50,671 nt of DNA, taken from assembly GCA_017935785.1 (NCBI GenBank), contig JAGBGU010000082.1:1-50671 (forward strand), in the 5' to 3' direction. A model generated the notes under the pieces. That model was not told the origin of the DNA. It saw nothing but the letters and a program-made list of their open reading frames with translations, and made no database searches. The stretch comes from Bacteroidaceae bacterium (GTDB lineage: Bacteria; Bacteroidota; Bacteroidia; Bacteroidales; Bacteroidaceae). Numbering within the stretch: the first letter of the stretch is position 1; each line of letters opens with the position of its first letter. Of the stretch, positions 16,701 to 23,800 are shown piece after piece. Both the position numbers and the translations under genes were made by a program.

Positions 16701-17574
16701 AGTACAGCATACGGTTCTGGTCGTCCACGTCGCGGTTGGTGCCCAGACACAGCAGACGGTCGTGCGCTTCTGCATTTTCCTCGTCCACAAAGTGCGAGTC
16801 GTTGCTGCATATAATCTTTATGTCCAGTTGCCGCGCTACCTCCAGCAGCCCTCTGTTTATGTCCATTTGCAGGGGGTAGATGTCGCGGTTGGCGCGTATG
16901 GCCGGATTCTTTACCTCGTGTCTCTGCAGTTCTATATAATAGTCGTCGCCCCAAATGCTCTTGAACCACGAAGCCGTCTGCAGCGCGCCCTCCATGTCTC
17001 CGGCCTGTATTTTCTTTGGCAGTTCGCCTCCGATACATGCCGAGCAGATGATAAGCCCTTCGCGGAAACGCTCCAGGTCTTCGTGGTCAGTTCTCGGGCG
17101 CATGTAAAAACCGTCCACATACGATCTTGACACCAGCTTTATCAGGTTGTGGTATCCCTTTTCGTTTTTGGCCAGTACAATAAGGTGCCATCCGCTTTGG
17201 TCAATCTTTTCGCTCTTTTTTTCCTTTCCTCTGCGGGCGCAGTACATTTCACAGCCAAAGATGGGCTTGAACAGCCGCTTCTGGGCTTCCTTAATTCCGT
17301 TACGCAGTTCCTCAATGGTTGTCGCATCCGGATTTTCCTCTTTCTCCAACTTGGCAAGCTGCTCTTTCAGCCCCTTTATCTCGTCTTTGACCGGACCGTT
17401 TTTCTTGTTGGTGTAGTTAAACAGTTCCTTAACGCCCATCATGTTGCCGTGGTCGGTAATGGCCATGCCGCGCATGCCGTCCGCAATGGCCTTGTCCACA
17501 AGTTTGGGTATACTGGCCATTCCGTCAAGCAGGGAATATTGGGAGTGTACGTGAAGATGTACAAAATCTTGCAT
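13768..17574 (-). CDS. dnaE: DNA polymerase III subunit alpha
   Basis: A 1268-residue replicative polymerase subunit. It has an N-terminal PHP domain opening with FVHLHVHSQYSLLDG, the polymerase palm with GRGSAAGS and the catalytic aspartates in PDIDVDFDDD, the thumb/fingers region, a helix-hairpin-helix segment near LGAVKGLGEGAVE, and a C-terminal OB-fold region. The first ATG of the open frame is 18 codons further upstream (17628). The ATG at 17574 is preferred because the conserved PHP start follows directly and because a near-consensus -7 box (TATCTTTA, minus strand, 17606-17613) lies between the two. It has the DnaE1 type with intact catalytic residues. Confidence 0.96.
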   Translation of the reverse strand: MQDFVHLHVHSQYSLLDGMASIPKLVDKAIADGMRGMAITDHGNMMGVKELFNYTNKKNGPVKDEIKGLKEQLAKLEKEENPDATTIEELRNGIKEAQKRLFKPIFGCEMYCARRGKEKKSEKIDQSGWHLIVLAKNEKGYHNLIKLVSRSYVDGFYMRPRTDHEDLERFREGLIICSACIGGELPKKIQAGDMEGALQTASWFKSIWGDDYYIELQRHEVKNPAIRANRDIYPLQMDINRGLLEVARQLDIKIICSNDSHFVDEENAEAHDRLLCLGTNRDVDDQNRMLYSKQEWFKTKAEMNEIFSDLPEALDNTCEVLDKVEFYSIDHPPIMPNFAIPKDFGTEEEYMERFTDEQLFDEFTHDENGNEIMSAKDAQKKVEKLGGVKRLYRLKLEADYLAHLAYEGAKKIYGEPLPEVVTERMKFELHIMKTMGFPGYFLIVQDYINAARHELNVSVGPGRGSAAGSEVAYCLGITKVDPIKYDLLFERFLNPDRISLPDIDVDFDDDGRGKVLSWVTQKYGEEKVTHIITYGTMATKMAIKDVARVQKVPLNISNDWCKAIPDRLPDDSNGNPRKMNLKNCLECVPALAEAQASPNPAIRDTIKYAQMLEGNVRNLGVHACGVIICRDDVSDWVPISTAEDKETGERLSCTQYEGSVIEDTGLIKMDFLGLKNLSTIKECVANIKESLGMDVNVDTLDIEDAATYKLYCDGRTIGTFQFESAGMQKYLRELQPSTFEDLIAMNALYRPGPMDYIPDFIDRKHGRKPVEYDIPCMEKYLKDTYGITVYQEQVMLLSRQLANFTRGESDTLRKAMGKKLRKKLDEMKPQFINQGKANGHDPNKLEKIWTDWEKFASYAFNKSHATCYSWVAYQTAYLKANFPAEYMAANMSRNLSNISEITKLMSECKAMGILCLGPDVNKSFRKFSVDMGGDVRFGLGAVKGLGEGAVEIIIKEREQNGPYKSLFDFVHRIPMSAIKRNGMECLVLSGALDCFEEIKREQYFAPNAKGEVFIDVLIRYATGYQVAMEEAQNSLFGGVDEVEIHTPDIPAAEQWSALEKLNKERELVGIYLSAHPLDEYSIILNQVCNLHLGEMDNLAPFANQDLYFGGIVTGVRQGMSKRGSAFGIVTLEDYSGAHELPLFGNDWVQWSSFMIEGNLLYITARCQARQYDSSKLELKIGRIDFLSDVKDKLIENITINMPVHAISKDLVCTLQKLTAENGPVTLRMCITDAEGNTLAMQSQKKRITVKKELISFIEKQTGMSFKIN

Positions 17575-17704
17575 CTTGAAATCCTTATGTTTGATGTTTG
17601 AGCCATAAAGATACGCTTTTTTTCGCATTTGCTGTCAATCCTATGCTGATTTTTTGGAAAACCATGACAAAATGTTCGGTGTCGGCAGATTTTATGTGGA
17701 AAAC

Positions 17705-17735
17705 TTTGCAGTATGACAAATTTCTCTTATCTTTG
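17705..17735 (+). promoter_or_regulatory. Promoter of psd-pssA
   Basis: TTTG (17705-17708), a 19-bp spacer and TATCTTTG (17728-17735), a near-ideal sigma-ABfr promoter. The start codon at 17770 follows after about 27 nt of leader. Confidence 0.75.
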
Positions 17736-17769
17736 CATGAAACAAGCAAGAAATTAAAGAAGAAAAGTA

Positions 17770-18483
17770 ATGGGAAACAGGCTTAAGAAGCTAAAGAAAA
17801 TAAAGAAGATAAGACTCCATCACGAGGGTGTGAATACTTTGGTCCTTGGAGCAGTATGCCTGTTGCTTTTCAATGCTGTCCTTTTTTATGTGTGTCCCAA
17901 TTGTATCCCTGTTTACATTGTGGCCGGAATAAGCCTGGTGGTTTATCTGATACTTGTCAATTTCTTTCAGTGCCCTATCCGTGTGTTCGAGGGTGATACC
18001 GAAGGTGTGGTTGTAGCTCCTGCGGACGGACGTATTGTGGTTATTGAAGAGGTGGAGGAAAAGGAGTATTTCCACGACCGCCGTCTTATGGTCAGCATAT
18101 TCATGAGCCTTTTCAACGTGCATGCCAATTGGGTTCCGGTAGAAGGTACCATAAAGATGGTGCGTCATCACGACGGTAATTTTATGCGTGCCTGGCTGCC
18201 CAAGGCCAGTACGGAGAATGAGCGCAGCACCATTGTCATTACCACGCCTGACGGTACGGAAATTCTTGCCCGTCAGATAGCCGGAGCCATGGCCCGCCGC
18301 ATTGTCACCTATTTACAGGAGGGCGATTCCTGTTTCATTGATGAACATCTGGGCTTTATCAAGCTGGGTTCCCGTGTTGACCTCTATTTGCCTTTAGGAA
18401 CAGAGGTGAAGGTAAAGATGGGACAGAAGACGGTTGGCAATGAAACCATTATTGCCCAGCTTGGAAACCACGGCAACGGGTAA
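17770..18483 (+). CDS. psd: Phosphatidylserine decarboxylase family protein
   Basis: A 237-residue membrane-associated proenzyme that decarboxylates phosphatidylserine to phosphatidylethanolamine. It has a basic N-terminus ([12 protein letters not shown]), two hydrophobic segments (about 22-41 and 47-66), the conserved APADGRIV block, [14 protein letters not shown], and the self-cleavage site Gly200-Ser201 in IKLGSRVD, which gives a short alpha subunit carrying the pyruvoyl group. The short length and GS context fit the compact, archaetidylserine-decarboxylase-like type common in Bacteroidota. pssA follows 36 bp later, so precursor synthesis and decarboxylation are coupled. Confidence 0.92.
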   Translation: MGNRLKKLKKIKKIRLHHEGVNTLVLGAVCLLLFNAVLFYVCPNCIPVYIVAGISLVVYLILVNFFQCPIRVFEGDTEGVVVAPADGRIVVIEEVEEKEYFHDRRLMVSIFMSLFNVHANWVPVEGTIKMVRHHDGNFMRAWLPKASTENERSTIVITTPDGTEILARQIAGAMARRIVTYLQEGDSCFIDEHLGFIKLGSRVDLYLPLGTEVKVKMGQKTVGNETIIAQLGNHGNG

Positions 18484-18519
18484 TCTGCGCATTTTTCTAT
18501 TCACTACAGACTATCAGAT

Positions 18520-19227
18520 ATGGCAAATCTCATTACCCGTCACATTCCCAATTCCATAACTTGTTGCAACCTTATTTGTGGCTGCATGGCCACAGGGGCA
18601 GCGTTCCATGGCCAGTACCACTGGGCGGTTCTGATGATTGTGCTTGGTGCGGTGTTCGATTTCTTCGATGGGATGACTGCCCGTGCCTTGGGTGTCTCTT
18701 CGCCCATAGGAAAGGAACTGGACTCTTTGGCGGATGTGGTTACCTTTGGTGTGGCGCCCAGTGCCATTATCTTCTATCTTTTCCACGAGGTGGTTTATCC
18801 CGAGATACTGCTTCCTTTCAAAAGCTATATTCCGTACAGCGCCTTCCTGATAGCCGCCTTTTCGGCCTTGCGATTGGCCAAGTTCAATCTTGACACCCGG
18901 CAGAGTAACCAGTTTATAGGTTTGCCCACTCCGGCCAATGCGCTCTTCTGGAGTTCGCTCATTTTAGGCGAACACGCATTTTTGGTATCTCCCCGTTTCA
19001 ATGCCGTGTTTCTGTTCCTTTTCATGTTCCTCTTCTGCATGCTTTTGGTGGCTGAAATCCCTCTCATAGCTTTGAAGTTCAAGGACTATTCTTGGGCCAA
19101 TAACCGGGCCAAGTACATTTTCCTGGCTGGTTGCCTTCCCTGTTTCCTGTTGGGTACAAGCTGCTTTGCCGCCATAATCATGTGGTATATGGTTATGTCT
19201 GTGGTAAGCAACAAATACCGTCTGTAG
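18520..19227 (+). CDS. pssA: CDP-diacylglycerol--serine O-phosphatidyltransferase
   Basis: A 235-residue integral membrane enzyme that makes phosphatidylserine from CDP-diacylglycerol and serine. The CDP-alcohol phosphotransferase signature is complete: Asp47, Asp50-Gly51, Ala54-Arg55, Gly64, Asp68 and Asp72 (from VFDFFDGMTAR to DSLAD). About six to eight membrane segments follow. Together with psd it forms the two-step route to phosphatidylethanolamine. It is probably cotranscribed with psd from the promoter at 17705. No hairpin terminator was seen directly after the stop. Confidence 0.94.
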   Translation: MANLITRHIPNSITCCNLICGCMATGAAFHGQYHWAVLMIVLGAVFDFFDGMTARALGVSSPIGKELDSLADVVTFGVAPSAIIFYLFHEVVYPEILLPFKSYIPYSAFLIAAFSALRLAKFNLDTRQSNQFIGLPTPANALFWSSLILGEHAFLVSPRFNAVFLFLFMFLFCMLLVAEIPLIALKFKDYSWANNRAKYIFLAGCLPCFLLGTSCFAAIIMWYMVMSVVSNKYRL

Positions 19228-19256
19228 GCTTTTCCCGGTTTCTGAAAGTGTCTCTC

Positions 19257-19506
19257 TAAACCCTAAACAAAGATGTTCCCCGTCTTTGCGGTTTTGTGTG
19301 GAATCATATAAAACCAGAGGCTTAAACCCAAATCAGATATTAGTGCGTAACAGTCTATTGACCGATTTTTAACGCATGCCGTTGCGATGGCCAACGCAAC
19401 ATAGTCCGATGGTCATCGCAACAGCATGACTTTCTCTTCGCACCATAGTGTTTTTTTCCTTGATGTAAAAACAATAGAGACAAAAGAGAAATTTGTTTAG
19501 GGTTTA
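19257..19506. repeat. 15-bp inverted repeat bracketing array 2
   Basis: TAAACCCTAAACAAA (19257-19271) and its exact complement (19492-19506) bracket about 220 bp that contain the 22-bp array at 19359-19422. No gene lies inside. It is part of the 667-bp gap between pssA and hsp20, which otherwise holds the dispersed element copy 2 and the hsp20 terminator. Confidence 0.65.
19359..19422. repeat. 22-bp phased dyad array (array 2)
   Basis: Three dyads with 6-bp arms and 8-bp centres start at 19359, 19381 and 19403. The middle one is GTTGCG, ATGGCCAA, CGCAAC. The others keep the right arm (CGCATG, CGCAAC) and degenerate left arms (TGACCG, AGTCCG), with centres ATTTTTAA and ATGGTCAT. The period is 22 bp in both steps. 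It has no coding potential. Confidence 0.6.
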
Positions 19507-19581
19507 TGGTTTAGTGATTGGCTATTGGCACACAGTAATCTAAGGTCGTAAAGTCATCCTGACCATACTTCATAAAAAATA

Positions 19582-19709
19582 AAAGATGTTTTCGATGAGC
19601 GAAGGCGAATAACTTGTTTAACACTGTTCAATTTGCTCACACTCGGCATAGCTCAAGCAAGCTTGGCTTTGCGCTCGTTCAATCGCAAATTTCAGCATCT
19701 ATCCGCGGT
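19582..19709. repeat. Dispersed non-coding element, copy 2
   Basis: The 99-bp core (19611-19709) aligns without gaps to 5120-5218 at about 87 % identity. The 28 bp before it (19582-19609) match 5307-5334 in reverse complement with one difference. The modules are therefore rearranged between copies. A degenerate echo of the short module follows near 19716-19740. The 18-bp inverted ends of copy 1 are not both present here. Confidence 0.7.
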
Positions 19710-19824
19710 GAACAGTTCACCTTCGTTCATCGTCTAACATTCACCGTTCATCCTCATAACAGGGCAGAGTTCCTTCTATGGCATTGATGTTGGTGGTAGG
19801 GTAGCCTTGTCTGTGTATTCCTTA

Positions 19825-19866
19825 ATACAAAAGAATCCCACGAGGCTTTTACTGCGTGGGATTCTT
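19825..19866 (-). terminator. Terminator of hsp20
   Basis: Bases 19831-19842 (AAGAATCCCACG) and 19855-19866 form a perfect 12-bp stem with a 12-base loop. On the minus strand the stem is followed by TTTTGTATT. It lies 28 bp past the hsp20 stop. Confidence 0.85.
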
Positions 19867-19894
19867 CATCTTGTCATTTGCTCTGGATATAGGC

Positions 19895-20338
19895 TCACTT
19901 GATCTCAATGGCGCGGTGTGCTTTCTCTTCGGCTTCCTTGTCGCGCTTTGGCAGTGCGATGCTCAGTATGCCGTCTGATACCTGGGCTGAAATGTTGTCG
20001 GCATTCACGTCTTCGGGTAGGCGGTAGGTCTGCTGATAGTTGCTATAGTAGAACTCACGGCGCAGATAACGCTCCTTGTGGCCTTCCTCCTTCTCCTCCT
20101 GCTTGTGCTCCATCTTGTTTTCGATGGCTATCTGCAGATTGCCATCGTTGGTCACGTGCACACGGCAGAATTCCTTTCTTATACCCGGTGCGGCCACTTC
20201 CATGGTGTAGCCTTTTGTATCTTCCTTCACGTTGATGGCAGGTGTGGTGTCGTTCACTCTCTGCATCCAGTTTTTTCCGAAGAACTCGTCAAACATTGCC
20301 GGCATCCAATTGCGGTTGTTAATCATCATTGGTAACAT
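19895..20338 (-). CDS. Hsp20/alpha-crystallin family small heat shock protein
   Basis: A 147-residue cytoplasmic holdase chaperone. The alpha-crystallin domain spans about residues 33-135, with the start PAINVKEDTKGYTMEVAAPGI, the RREFYYSNYQQTYRLPEDV core and GILSIALPK, the conserved G-x-L motif near the end of the domain. A short N-terminal arm and a charged C-terminal extension (EEKAHRAIEIK) follow the family pattern. A strong Shine-Dalgarno-like GGAG lies 8 nt before the ATG, unusual for this phylum and suited to abundant expression. It is monocistronic, with its own terminator. The leader region contains an 8-bp inverted repeat (20389-20421). Confidence 0.93.
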   Translation of the reverse strand: MLPMMINNRNWMPAMFDEFFGKNWMQRVNDTTPAINVKEDTKGYTMEVAAPGIRKEFCRVHVTNDGNLQIAIENKMEHKQEEKEEGHKERYLRREFYYSNYQQTYRLPEDVNADNISAQVSDGILSIALPKRDKEAEEKAHRAIEIK

Positions 20339-20388
20339 AACTAAATCTCCTTTTACCTTTGGTTAATAATATAATGTGTTTTTTCTCT

Positions 20389-20421
20389 TGTAGGCCTGTC
20401 GCCATGCGTTGTGGGCCTACA
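20389..20421. promoter_or_regulatory. Inverted repeat upstream of hsp20
   Basis: TGTAGGCC, 17 bases, GGCCTACA: a perfect 8-bp inverted repeat 51-83 bp before the hsp20 ATG. It could be an operator or an RNA hairpin. It does not match CIRCE. No clear TAnnTTTG box was found for hsp20. Confidence 0.4.
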
Positions 20422-20762
20422 CCATTATATTCGCAATTGTTGTGCCAAAGCACTGAGTGTTAAGGAGTTTAAAAAATGGATAACATTCTGTCAGTTGTGT
20501 TAATTGGTTTAACACAGGTACTGACGTGCTGTCCGTTTCCTTGCCAAAGTGGTTTGTCTGGACAGTATTGACGGGTTCTGTTGCCATTGACTCGGTAACA
20601 CTTCTATTCTTGAGTTAAAAGTCTCCAGCCTTATCAGAACCTTTGCATTCAATAAGGTTTTGTTTCATAAAGGTGTTGAATTGGGACGTTTCAATCAAAA
20701 CTTTTGTCAAAAAACATAATCCGTGTGCCATCAAAATTCTTTACAAAACCATAATTCCGTAG

Positions 20763-20865
20763 AAATCCAGCTGGAAAGCCGGAAATGCCCTGTTGGAAAA
20801 ATATTATTTCCCAACAGGAAAATTATTTTTTCTCAGTTGGAAATTTATTTTTTTCCAGCAGGGCT
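20763..20865. repeat. 22-bp phased dyad array (array 3)
   Basis: Five dyads centred at 20770, 20792, 20814, 20836 and 20858, exactly 22 bp apart. The pattern is TTTCC, five bases, GGAAA; the clearest copy is 20807-20821. The central bases read CAGCT, CTGTT, CAACA, CAGTT and CAGCA, and the linkers are A/T-rich (TTATTT). It lies in the 1037-bp gap between hsp20 and nhaD, about 425 bp upstream of hsp20 and 510 bp upstream of nhaD. Confidence 0.75.
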
Positions 20866-21011
20866 GTTTTTTGAAGTGAATCAGGTTTGTTTTTGAACTG
20901 TTTTTAAGTGGTTTTCTGTTCATATTGAAACCATGTGTAATTGGCGTGCAGAAGTAAAAAAGTTTGACAGTGGGTGATGGGATTAGACAAAAGAACATAT
21001 TTTTGAGTAAC

Positions 21012-21192
21012 GTGTGTTGTAGTCGTTGCCGTTTTGCGTCTTCCAGACTCAGTTTCTTGATTATTCCTCTTTATGAAGGTGGGGGCGTCTGAAGAATGCG
21101 ATGCCCGTAAGGGCGAATAGCCGCGGGTTCTTGAATCCGTGGGATAAAAACGTACGCATTGGTAATGCCGCTTGGAAGACGGGAAACAGCGA
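21012..21192 (+). ncRNA. Candidate structured RNA of unknown class upstream of nhaD
   Basis: A closing stem joins 21037-21044 (CGTCTTCC) and 21174-21181. Inside it are GCCC-GTAA-GGGC (21103-21114, a GNRA tetraloop), a 9-bp hairpin 21121-21129/21134-21142 with loop CTTG containing two G-U pairs, and GCATT-GGT-AATGC (21156-21168). The G-U pairs and the GNRA loop work only in the plus-strand transcript. A TAnnTTTG box (TATTTTTG, 20998-21005) is placed to start a transcript near 21012. I cannot match it to a named family. It could be a free small RNA or part of an nhaD leader. Confidence 0.45.
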
Positions 21193-21322
21193 TTGTTATC
21201 TGTATAGAAGTAACCTTTCGTACGTTGTACGCACAACTGACGGTTGACAGCTAACACGTTAATTATTCTTAACCGCAACATTTTTTAACGGGAAATAATG
21301 TGCTCTCTATTGTGAGAAAACG

Positions 21323-21330
21323 TACATTTG
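21323..21330 (+). promoter_or_regulatory. Bacteroidota -7 box (TACATTTG) for nhaD
   Basis: TACATTTG lies 45 bp before the nhaD start. The -33 region shows only TGTG near 21299. If this is the nhaD promoter, the structured RNA upstream is a separate transcript. Confidence 0.5.
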
Positions 21331-21375
21331 CGCAGTGTTTTGTTAGTGATGGTTTAATTTAATTGGCTTTAAATT

Positions 21376-22680
21376 ATGAACGTCTTTACCATTCTGATTA
21401 TCGCAGTTTTTGTGGTAGGTTACCTGAGCATAGCGCTTGAAGGTGTGACCAGAATCAACAAGTCGGCCGTTGCCTTGCTGATGTGTGTAGTATGCTGGGG
21501 CTTTTATGCCACCGGTGGTTATGTGGAGGGGGCGGAAGCGCTGAACGAAAGCGTGCTGCGCAATCTGGGAGAAACCGGAACCACGCTGTTCTTCCTGATG
21601 GGAGCCATGGCCATAGTGGAGATTGTGGACCGTTATCAGGGTTTCTCTTTTGTGCAGAAGGTACTTCGGGCGAGAAGCAAGAAGGGGCTTTTGTGGAAGA
21701 TTGGCTTTATGACTTTCCTTTTGAGCTCGGTGCTGGACAATCTGACCACCTCCATCGTAATGGTTATGATTATGCGGAAGCTGGTGGCTGAACGTGCGGA
21801 CCGTCTATGGTATGCCTCCATGATAGTGGTTGCCGCTAATGCCGGAGGTGCTTTTTCGCCAATCGGGGATGTTACGACAATCATGCTATGGAACGGTGGA
21901 ATGATTACGGGGGCGGGGGTTATAAACCATGTGATTGTGCCTTCGCTAATGGCCTTCCTCATCCCGATGGCTATTGTGCATACCAGGCTGAAGGGAGAAC
22001 TGCAGCCCCTGGATGGCCAGTCTGTTGAGAATGGGGGATATGGCATTACCGCCTTTCAGCGCGATGTGGTGTTTGTACTTGGCGTGGGCGGATTGTGCAG
22101 TGTGCCTGTCTTTCATAGTCTTACGGGACTGCCGCCTTTTGTAGGCATACTGTCCGTATTCGGTCTGCTCTGGTTTACTACAGAAGTGATGTATTTCCGC
22201 AAGGACCCTCAGGATGAATCGCCTGTGCGGGTAACCCGGCTGCTGCCCAAGATTGATCTGGCCACCATCTTTTTCTTTCTGGGCATACTGATGACGGTTG
22301 CCGTGCTGGCCGAAATCGGAGTCTTGGCTGATTTGGGGAGCTGGCTTCAGCGGACGATAGGGAACAGTTATCTTGTTGCCGGAATAATTGGAGCGGTGTC
22401 TTCCATTGTGGATAACGTGCCTCTTGTGGCCTGTGCCATGAAGATGTATCCCATTTGCCAGGCCGGAGCAGATTTCTGCATAGACGGGCAGTTCTGGCAA
22501 CTGCTGAGCTATTGTGCCGGAACAGGAGGTTCCATCCTGATTATCGGTTCGGCCGCCGGTGTGGTGGTAATGGGATTGGAGAAGATTTCCTTCGGGTGGT
22601 ATTTCCGGAATATCACGCCTATTGCGTTGGCGGGTTATCTGTCGGGCATACTGTCATACTGGCTGCTTCATGCTTTGTAA
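21376..22680 (+). CDS. nhaD: Na+/H+ antiporter NhaD
   Basis: A 434-residue inner membrane antiporter of the ion transporter superfamily with about 11-12 hydrophobic segments. Family signatures are SSVLDNLTTSIVMVMIMRKL, with the conserved Asp-Asn in a membrane segment, and ANAGGAFSPIGDVTTIMLW, whose S-P-I-G-D-V-T-T motif is typical of NhaD. A related block near the end (SIVDNVPLVACAMKMYP and CAGTGGSILIIGSAAG) shows the internal two-fold repeat. It exports Na+ in exchange for H+. The gene is monocistronic. Its last 62 bp overlap the convergent glycerate kinase gene. Confidence 0.94.
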   Translation: MNVFTILIIAVFVVGYLSIALEGVTRINKSAVALLMCVVCWGFYATGGYVEGAEALNESVLRNLGETGTTLFFLMGAMAIVEIVDRYQGFSFVQKVLRARSKKGLLWKIGFMTFLLSSVLDNLTTSIVMVMIMRKLVAERADRLWYASMIVVAANAGGAFSPIGDVTTIMLWNGGMITGAGVINHVIVPSLMAFLIPMAIVHTRLKGELQPLDGQSVENGGYGITAFQRDVVFVLGVGGLCSVPVFHSLTGLPPFVGILSVFGLLWFTTEVMYFRKDPQDESPVRVTRLLPKIDLATIFFFLGILMTVAVLAEIGVLADLGSWLQRTIGNSYLVAGIIGAVSSIVDNVPLVACAMKMYPICQAGADFCIDGQFWQLLSYCAGTGGSILIIGSAAGVVVMGLEKISFGWYFRNITPIALAGYLSGILSYWLLHAL

Positions 22681-23800
22681 GGAACTGTGCCACTCTGATG
22701 CCGGAGCGTCTGACATTGTCCCATGCTACATCGTGGCGCATGGCCGTTTGCAAGGGTTGGTTTCGGTCGTTGATGCAAAGTATGGAGGCGAATCCGCTTT
22801 GGCTGAGAGCGGTGCAGGGAACCACCTTTCCGGCAATGGCAATGACGGGAATACCCTTTCGGACAGCGACGTTTAGGATTCCGGCCGGAGCCTTTCCCAT
22901 GAGAGTCTGACTGTCAATCTGCCCCTCTCCGGTAATTACCCAATCGCACCCCTGTATGGTCTCGTCGAACCGGATGGCACGAAGTACCATGTCTATCCCC
23001 CTTTCAAGGCGGGCGCCCAGCAGCGCCGCCATTCCTCCGCCCATTCCTCCGGCAGCACCGCTTCCAGGCAGACGGGTAAGGTCGAATCCGTTGTAATCCC
23101 GTATAACGCGGGCGAATGTGCGCAGTCCTTTGTCCAACTTTTCCACGGCGTTACGGTCTGCGCCCTTTTGCGGTGCATAGACATAGGCGGCTCCGTTGAG
23201 GCCGAAGAAAGGGTTGTCCACATCGCAGGCGACCGTAAAGCGGGCATCCTTGAGTGAAGGCATAATGGCGGAACTGTCAATGCGTACAATCCTTTCCAGT
23301 ATTTCTCCGCCTCCGGAAAGTTCGTTGCCAGACTTGTCGAGAAACCGGAAACCAAGGGCACGAAGCATGCCGGTTCCACCATCGTTTGTGGCACTGCCGC
23401 CAATGCCGATAAAAAAGTTTCGGCATCCTTTCCCCAATGCGTCTGCTATGAGTTGTCCTGTGCCGAAGGTGTGTGTGCTTAACGGATTCCGTTCTTTGGC
23501 AGAAAGCAGGGTGAGACCACTTGCCGCCGCCATTTCGATAACGGCGGTACGGCCTTTTTCCACTATACCGTAACGTGCTGTTATGCGGCGCCCTAAAGGG
23601 TCGCATACTTGGGCATGTACAAATTCTCCGTTCAGGTTTCTAATCAGCGCTTCTGCCGTACCTTCTCCGCCGTCGGCTATATATACCTTTTTTATATATA
23701 GGCCGGGAAGAACGGAACAAAGCCCTTGGGCAAAGGCATCGGCCACCTCGTCTGAACGGAGTGAACCTTTGAAGGAATCAAAGGCGAGCGTAACGGTCAT
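22619..23800 (-). CDS. Glycerate kinase (GlxK/GarK family)
   Basis: A 393-residue cytoplasmic kinase of glycerate. Family marks are the N-terminal AFDSFKGSLRSDEVADA, ADGGEGTAEAL, GGSATNDGGTGMLRALG in the nucleotide/substrate region, GAAGGMGGGMAALLGA and the VITGEGQIDSQTLMGKAP block. The domain ends near AWDNVRRSGIRVAQFL; the last 19 residues are an extension that overlaps the 3' end of nhaD on the other strand. It may be a natural extension or reflect loss of an earlier stop. The gene shares an ATGA overlap with the reductase gene upstream, so the two are cotranslated. Confidence 0.92.
   Translation of the reverse strand: MTVTLAFDSFKGSLRSDEVADAFAQGLCSVLPGLYIKKVYIADGGEGTAEALIRNLNGEFVHAQVCDPLGRRITARYGIVEKGRTAVIEMAAASGLTLLSAKERNPLSTHTFGTGQLIADALGKGCRNFFIGIGGSATNDGGTGMLRALGFRFLDKSGNELSGGGEILERIVRIDSSAIMPSLKDARFTVACDVDNPFFGLNGAAYVYAPQKGADRNAVEKLDKGLRTFARVIRDYNGFDLTRLPGSGAAGGMGGGMAALLGARLERGIDMVLRAIRFDETIQGCDWVITGEGQIDSQTLMGKAPAGILNVAVRKGIPVIAIAGKVVPCTALSQSGFASILCINDRNQPLQTAMRHDVAWDNVRRSGIRVAQFLTKHEAASMTVCPTDNPPTQ

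Noticed and set aside
19257..19271. Telomere-like CCCTAAA sequence
   Set aside because: There are fewer than two copies, and the sequence is one arm of an inverted repeat in an otherwise ordinary bacterial region.
20445..20470. CIRCE-like element near hsp20 (AGCACT and AGTGTTAA)
   Set aside because: The 9-bp arms and 9-bp spacer of CIRCE are not present; only a short partial match is seen.
20904..21281. A 125-codon minus-strand frame between hsp20 and nhaD
   Set aside because: It runs antisense through the candidate structured RNA; its translation follows the stem-loops and has low-complexity basic composition, so an RNA is the better explanation.
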